The translations under genes and the position numbers were made by a program. From NCBI RefSeq assembly GCF_003596405.1, contig NZ_QYUR01000002.1:124001-188000 (forward strand): a DNA stretch of 64,000 nucleotides, in the 5' to 3' direction. This document shows, piece after piece, positions 60,508 through 64,000 of the stretch. How positions within the stretch are numbered: position 1 is the stretch's first letter; each line of letters starts with the position of its first letter. Below the pieces are notes generated by a model, which saw nothing but the letters and a program-made list of their open reading frames with translations, was not told the DNA's origin and did not search any database. The DNA is from Pseudomonas cavernicola (GTDB lineage: Bacteria; Pseudomonadota; Gammaproteobacteria; Pseudomonadales; Pseudomonadaceae).

Positions 60508-63500
60508 CGAATCTGGTTCCAGGATTGACGACCTTCAAGAATGTTCAACGTATTGGCGGCAGGGATGCAGTCCCCAATCCCGGTGCCGTGGCAAAGCCAA
60601 TATTTCTGCGGGTCGATCAGGTCGAACGAGCCGGTCGGTATACCATCGGAGGATCCGATCCCCGAAGGGGGAAACTTCTGGTCGCCCACGCTGACCATAT
60701 CCGCCTCGTTGAATTTGCCATCCTTGTTCAGATCCAGAAGCACGTAATTCAACCGCCCACCCGTTGCCAGATCGACCACCATGGTCCAGCCGGAACCGCC
60801 GGCCAGGCAGGGATCCGCGGAGGGGATAGCGGTTTCGAACACCAGGCGATTCAACAGAATTCGCGGTGCAAAGATCACCCGCTCACCCTGCGCACCGCTG
60901 ACCGGTGATCTCAAGTCGAGGTACCAACCGCGCTTGCTGCTCCAGTCGATACCATCGGCGCTCTGCGGCGCATCCAACACCCGCACGTTGCGCTTGAAGG
61001 CCGCGCCCTCAAAAATAATCGAGCGCTGCTCAAGCGCCGAGCGACCGGTAAAGGCGATGGACGAACCGTCACTCGTCTTTTTATCCCAGACGCCATAGAA
61101 CGTCTGGGGACTCTGGTCGCTCACATCGCCTGAGCTGTACATGCGGCCGGTGCCGAAGTAGATCACCACACCACTGGCGTCACCACTCGGGTGATAGGCG
61201 ATTTCCGGTTTGACCGTGATCGGCTGGCGCTTGCCCTGTGCATCAGCCGCCACATACAAAGGTTGCGGCGCATTACCCGACTTGAGGCCGACTTCAAAGT
61301 CGCCAACCCCTGCGCCGTTGCTCTTCAGGTTGAACTTCCAGAGATTGCCGTTCAGATCACCGGCATAAACATCCTTCACATAGATGTTGCCAGCGCTATC
61401 CACGGCATAAACGAAGGAGGGGCTGGACAGACCACCCGTAGCGGTTCCCGCTCGGACCTTGTTCACCGCGCCGGTTTCCAGGTTAACAATGAAGAGCACC
61501 GAGTCGTCGCTGCTGCTGCCATAGCCGTTGCCGAAAATGGCGGCCCAGCTGCCATCCTTCATCCGCCCAACCAGAGGCTCGCCGAAATTAAAACCGAGAT
61601 CGGCATCGTCCTTGACTTCCCAGAGCACCTTGTCGGCTGCGAAGCCTGTGCCCGCGGCATCGGTTACATCCAGAGCGAAGACGCTTTTACCGCCAGCCCC
61701 CAGGCTGCCCAGCAGAACGCTGCGCCACTGGTTATTGAGCACGGCATCGCGCACATGCAACTTGCCATCGACATAATAGCGGTGTCTGTAGTCGCTGCTG
61801 GCCAGATCCTTGACGTTCGGCAAAACCCCATTGGGCATATAGGCAAAAAGCTCATTCCCGGTATTGGCGTTAAACGCATGCAAGAAACCATCATTGGCAC
61901 CGACGAACAGAGTCGGCGCGTGGCTCGCCTTACTCGCGACAAACTGCGAGTAAGTTTGGTTACTACCCGGGGTTGGTACCCGGCCATGGAAGCCCCAGTC
62001 CTGCTTGTTAGCAATCACCAGGGTGGAGTTGACAATATCGCCGAGCAGGGAGGAACGCTTGCGATACTTGAGGCCGGCTGGCGCCTCGTTACCGCGGCTG
62101 CCCATCAGGTAGTCGAACAGCGCCTGATTATTGTTGAAATGAGCCTGCATGCCCGTCGACAAACTGCCCCAGCTCAACGTCAATCCATGACCTGCACCCA
62201 CGGCGCCATCATGAGAATAGAGACGGCGCGCGCCGCTCTTCAACTTCTGCCCTGCCTCCCAGACCTCTTCGAAGACAATCCCGGCACTGGTCTGGATCGG
62301 CTTCTTGGCCAACAACTTACCGGACCAATCGGCACTGGTGTAGAAGGCCTCGTAGACCAGGGTATTGCTGTCCAGCCGACGCGCGTTGGGTACGGCGGAG
62401 GTATTCGAGCCGGTGCGATCCGCAATCGAAGCCAGGGTATCGCTCAACGCTGTGGTGAACTGCTGCGGATTCTGTGCACTGAAGAAGCCGCCACGGCTAT
62501 TGACCGCCGCATGCAGCAGATCATCAAGCTTGGCCGGCTCGCTCTTGGCGGGGTCGGGCCAATTGACGGAAGCGCCGGTCTTGACCGCCTCGAAGGCCGT
62601 ATCCGGGTCAACCGAACCGCTCATGCCCAGGCCGACGCCAAAGGTCACCATGTGCTGCCAGAAGGCCGGATTCGCCGGGGCTGGCGGTACCCGGTTGGCC
62701 AGGTCGGTATGCAGATCACGCTTCCAGTAATACATGGCGACGTCAGCTAGCGTGTTCTTGTGGCTATCACTGAAAGGCGCCTTGGGTACATATTTATAAG
62801 ATTGTCCATCTGGGCCAGTAATGTCCAAGCCATTGCTGTTATCCACGTGCTCCCGGGCACCGGGTTGAGACGCCTCAGCACCGTTCCAGTAGCCGTCCGT
62901 GGTCAGGATGGTGTAGCTCTGCCGGCAGGAATACTCCTTGCCCCCAGTCTGCCCAGGGGTCGAGCTCCAGGGGCCTTGCTCATCGGTTCGGCTGAAATAT
63001 TCGCCGGCATCACCCAGGGCTTTGCGCAAGGGGGTGCCACCGCTTGCACTTACCCCGTACAACCATTGAAAAAAATTACTGCGGGCGGTGCTCTCGAAGC
63101 GCCTGACGCCGTCGACAACCGTTCCCGAGCGGTTGATTGCCCCATAGCCAAGCCGAATGTCGCCTGACTGCTTATCGAAGGCACTCCCTGTTCCCGCTTT
63201 CGCCGCCATAAGACGGGTACGGTAATAGGAATACCAGTTTGCAAAATTCTGCTTGTCGGCCTCTGCTATCGACTCTCTGACATAACAAGAATCACTAAAA
63301 ACATCCGTGCACCCTGCGACTTTCCGATAATAAAACGCCGCCCGTGCACTCCCCACATAAAAGTAATCCATCCGCCCATTCGTATAGGCATCGCGATGGA
63401 AAATCATCTGAAACGCATTGGAAAGATCAATAACCGAGCTGATGCTTCTATATCCATCGACCTTAGCGGCGGTAAAGCTAGCTGGAGAAAAGCCCGGAGG

Positions 63501-63842
63501 GGGGGCATAAGTTGCAGCCGGGTCGAAGTAAATCTTATTTACAGCAGCAGAAAATAAATAACTCCTGGAGCTCTCCGAGCACCTATAGAAATAATCGCTA
63601 TCGCTCCGAGAAAGGAACTCGCAGTCATTCCTGGAAATATCTATTTTAAGGTCATCAGGCATATACCCCCATTCCATCGAGCCTGAGTCATCCAGCAGGA
63701 ACATGATATTGGGCTCGACCTGGCCGCCCAGAGCCAACGGCACCTGAGAGGGCACGAAAGCCGCCATGGCGCTATGACTAAACGCCGCAGTCAGCAAGCC
63801 CGCAGCCAGTGCCCGCCCTACAAACAAGAGTTGCGATATCAT
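60504..63842 (-). CDS. pilY1: Pilus tip adhesin / mechanosensor PilY1
   Basis: This 1112-residue secreted protein has a signal peptide (MISQLLFVGRALAAGLLTAAFSHSAMA). It has an N-terminal von Willebrand A-like domain with the metal site FLLDDSGSM and, in the C-terminal half, a beta-propeller (FVGANDGFLHAFNANTGNE, VYAGDLNGNLWKFNL). Near the end DLNKDGKFNEAD is an EF-hand-like calcium loop (about residues 1037-1048). PilY1 sits at the pilus tip, controls extension/retraction and surface sensing. ATG 63842 was chosen because the signal peptide begins there. It starts 16 bp after the pilX stop. Confidence 0.94.
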   Translation of the reverse strand: MISQLLFVGRALAAGLLTAAFSHSAMAAFVPSQVPLALGGQVEPNIMFLLDDSGSMEWGYMPDDLKIDISRNDCEFLSRSDSDYFYRCSESSRSYLFSAAVNKIYFDPAATYAPPPGFSPASFTAAKVDGYRSISSVIDLSNAFQMIFHRDAYTNGRMDYFYVGSARAAFYYRKVAGCTDVFSDSCYVRESIAEADKQNFANWYSYYRTRLMAAKAGTGSAFDKQSGDIRLGYGAINRSGTVVDGVRRFESTARSNFFQWLYGVSASGGTPLRKALGDAGEYFSRTDEQGPWSSTPGQTGGKEYSCRQSYTILTTDGYWNGAEASQPGAREHVDNSNGLDITGPDGQSYKYVPKAPFSDSHKNTLADVAMYYWKRDLHTDLANRVPPAPANPAFWQHMVTFGVGLGMSGSVDPDTAFEAVKTGASVNWPDPAKSEPAKLDDLLHAAVNSRGGFFSAQNPQQFTTALSDTLASIADRTGSNTSAVPNARRLDSNTLVYEAFYTSADWSGKLLAKKPIQTSAGIVFEEVWEAGQKLKSGARRLYSHDGAVGAGHGLTLSWGSLSTGMQAHFNNNQALFDYLMGSRGNEAPAGLKYRKRSSLLGDIVNSTLVIANKQDWGFHGRVPTPGSNQTYSQFVASKASHAPTLFVGANDGFLHAFNANTGNELFAYMPNGVLPNVKDLASSDYRHRYYVDGKLHVRDAVLNNQWRSVLLGSLGAGGKSVFALDVTDAAGTGFAADKVLWEVKDDADLGFNFGEPLVGRMKDGSWAAIFGNGYGSSSDDSVLFIVNLETGAVNKVRAGTATGGLSSPSFVYAVDSAGNIYVKDVYAGDLNGNLWKFNLKSNGAGVGDFEVGLKSGNAPQPLYVAADAQGKRQPITVKPEIAYHPSGDASGVVIYFGTGRMYSSGDVSDQSPQTFYGVWDKKTSDGSSIAFTGRSALEQRSIIFEGAAFKRNVRVLDAPQSADGIDWSSKRGWYLDLRSPVSGAQGERVIFAPRILLNRLVFETAIPSADPCLAGGSGWTMVVDLATGGRLNYVLLDLNKDGKFNEADMVSVGDQKFPPSGIGSSDGIPTGSFDLIDPQKYWLCHGTGIGDCIPAANTLNILEGRQSWNQIR

Positions 63843-63858
63843 CTCAGGCTCCCTCTGA

Positions 63859-64000
63859 TCAGTTCTGGCTACGAATGGCAATGGCAACGGTGGAACGCAG
63901 ATGAACCTCGACATCGCCGCTGCCGTAACCGGTAGCCTCGACGTTGAACAGATAGGTTCGGCTCAGGCAGTCGAATGCCCGATTCTCGGCAATCGAGCCA
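63859..64000 (-). CDS. pilX: Minor pilin PilX, C-terminal fragment
   Basis: About 47 residues of the C-terminus are present, including AFDCLSRTYLFNVEATGYGS and VHLRSTVAIAIRSQN before the stop at 63859. The pattern (Cys, then YLFNVEATGYG and VRLRST-type strands) is that of PilX, and pilY1 follows, as in other Pseudomonas. The 5' part lies beyond the window. Confidence 0.82.
   Translation of the reverse strand, partial: GSIAENRAFDCLSRTYLFNVEATGYGSGDVEVHLRSTVAIAIRSQN

Overview
The window is about 64 kb of a high-GC gamma-proteobacterial chromosome, almost certainly Pseudomonas. From memory of PAO1, the gene order follows the P. aeruginosa PA4502-PA4556 block closely: dppBCDF, piuBCA, speC, a chemotaxis transducer, ampE/ampD, a DUF1631 gene, nadC, pilA/pilBCD, coaE, yacG, ndh, tRNA-Lys/Pro/Asn, clpB, pgeF, rluD, bamD, pilSR, thiO, pilE and pilY1. 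No database search was possible; all names rest on motifs, length and context.

Layout. 1-5.2 kb: a dipeptide/oligopeptide ABC transporter, whose binding protein is cut by the window start. 5.4-7.8 kb: the pxpABC 5-oxoprolinase operon on the minus strand. 8-13.8 kb: a piuB-piuC-piuA iron/siderophore uptake cluster with two matching Fur-box-like motifs. 14-22 kb: speC, prfC, a DUF559 nuclease-like gene, a TatD hydrolase, a chemotaxis receptor and a ROK sugar kinase. 22.1-23.4 kb: an IS110-family element with a long non-coding leader where a bridge RNA would be encoded. 23.5-29 kb: ampE, ampD, a DUF1631 gene and nadC. 29-32 kb: an accessory stretch with two toxin-antitoxin loci (one toxin frameshifted), a REP-associated tyrosine transposase (RAYT) and many REP palindromes. 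32-37.5 kb: pilA divergent from pilBCD, then coaE and yacG. 38-42.6 kb: an ECF-type permease, GNAT, thermonuclease, DUF1780, MOSC, DUF3094 and ndh. 42.8-43.1 kb: three tRNA genes. 43.3-46 kb: a second DUF1631 gene coupled to a PilZ gene. 46.6-52.3 kb: clpB, pgeF, rluD and bamD. 52.3-53.6 kb: a complete IS3-family element. 53.7-64 kb: nadE, a PP0621-type protein, pilS, pilR, thiO, pilE, pilY1 and the end of pilX.

Type IV pili are the main theme: the major pilin, the assembly ATPase, platform protein and prepilin peptidase, the PilS/PilR system, and the pilX-pilY1-pilE end of the minor-pilin operon. A sigma-54-type promoter before pilA fits control by PilR.

The most unusual material is non-coding. 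At least five families of palindromic repeats fill the gaps between genes, and all start with GTAGG and end with CCTAC. A RAYT gene sits inside the densest cluster. Two intergenic segments are tandem duplications, one carrying the last codons of yacG. A 15-copy hexanucleotide array lies behind prfC. An IS110 element sits between two copies of a 9-bp sequence that also occurs inside the REP palindromes.
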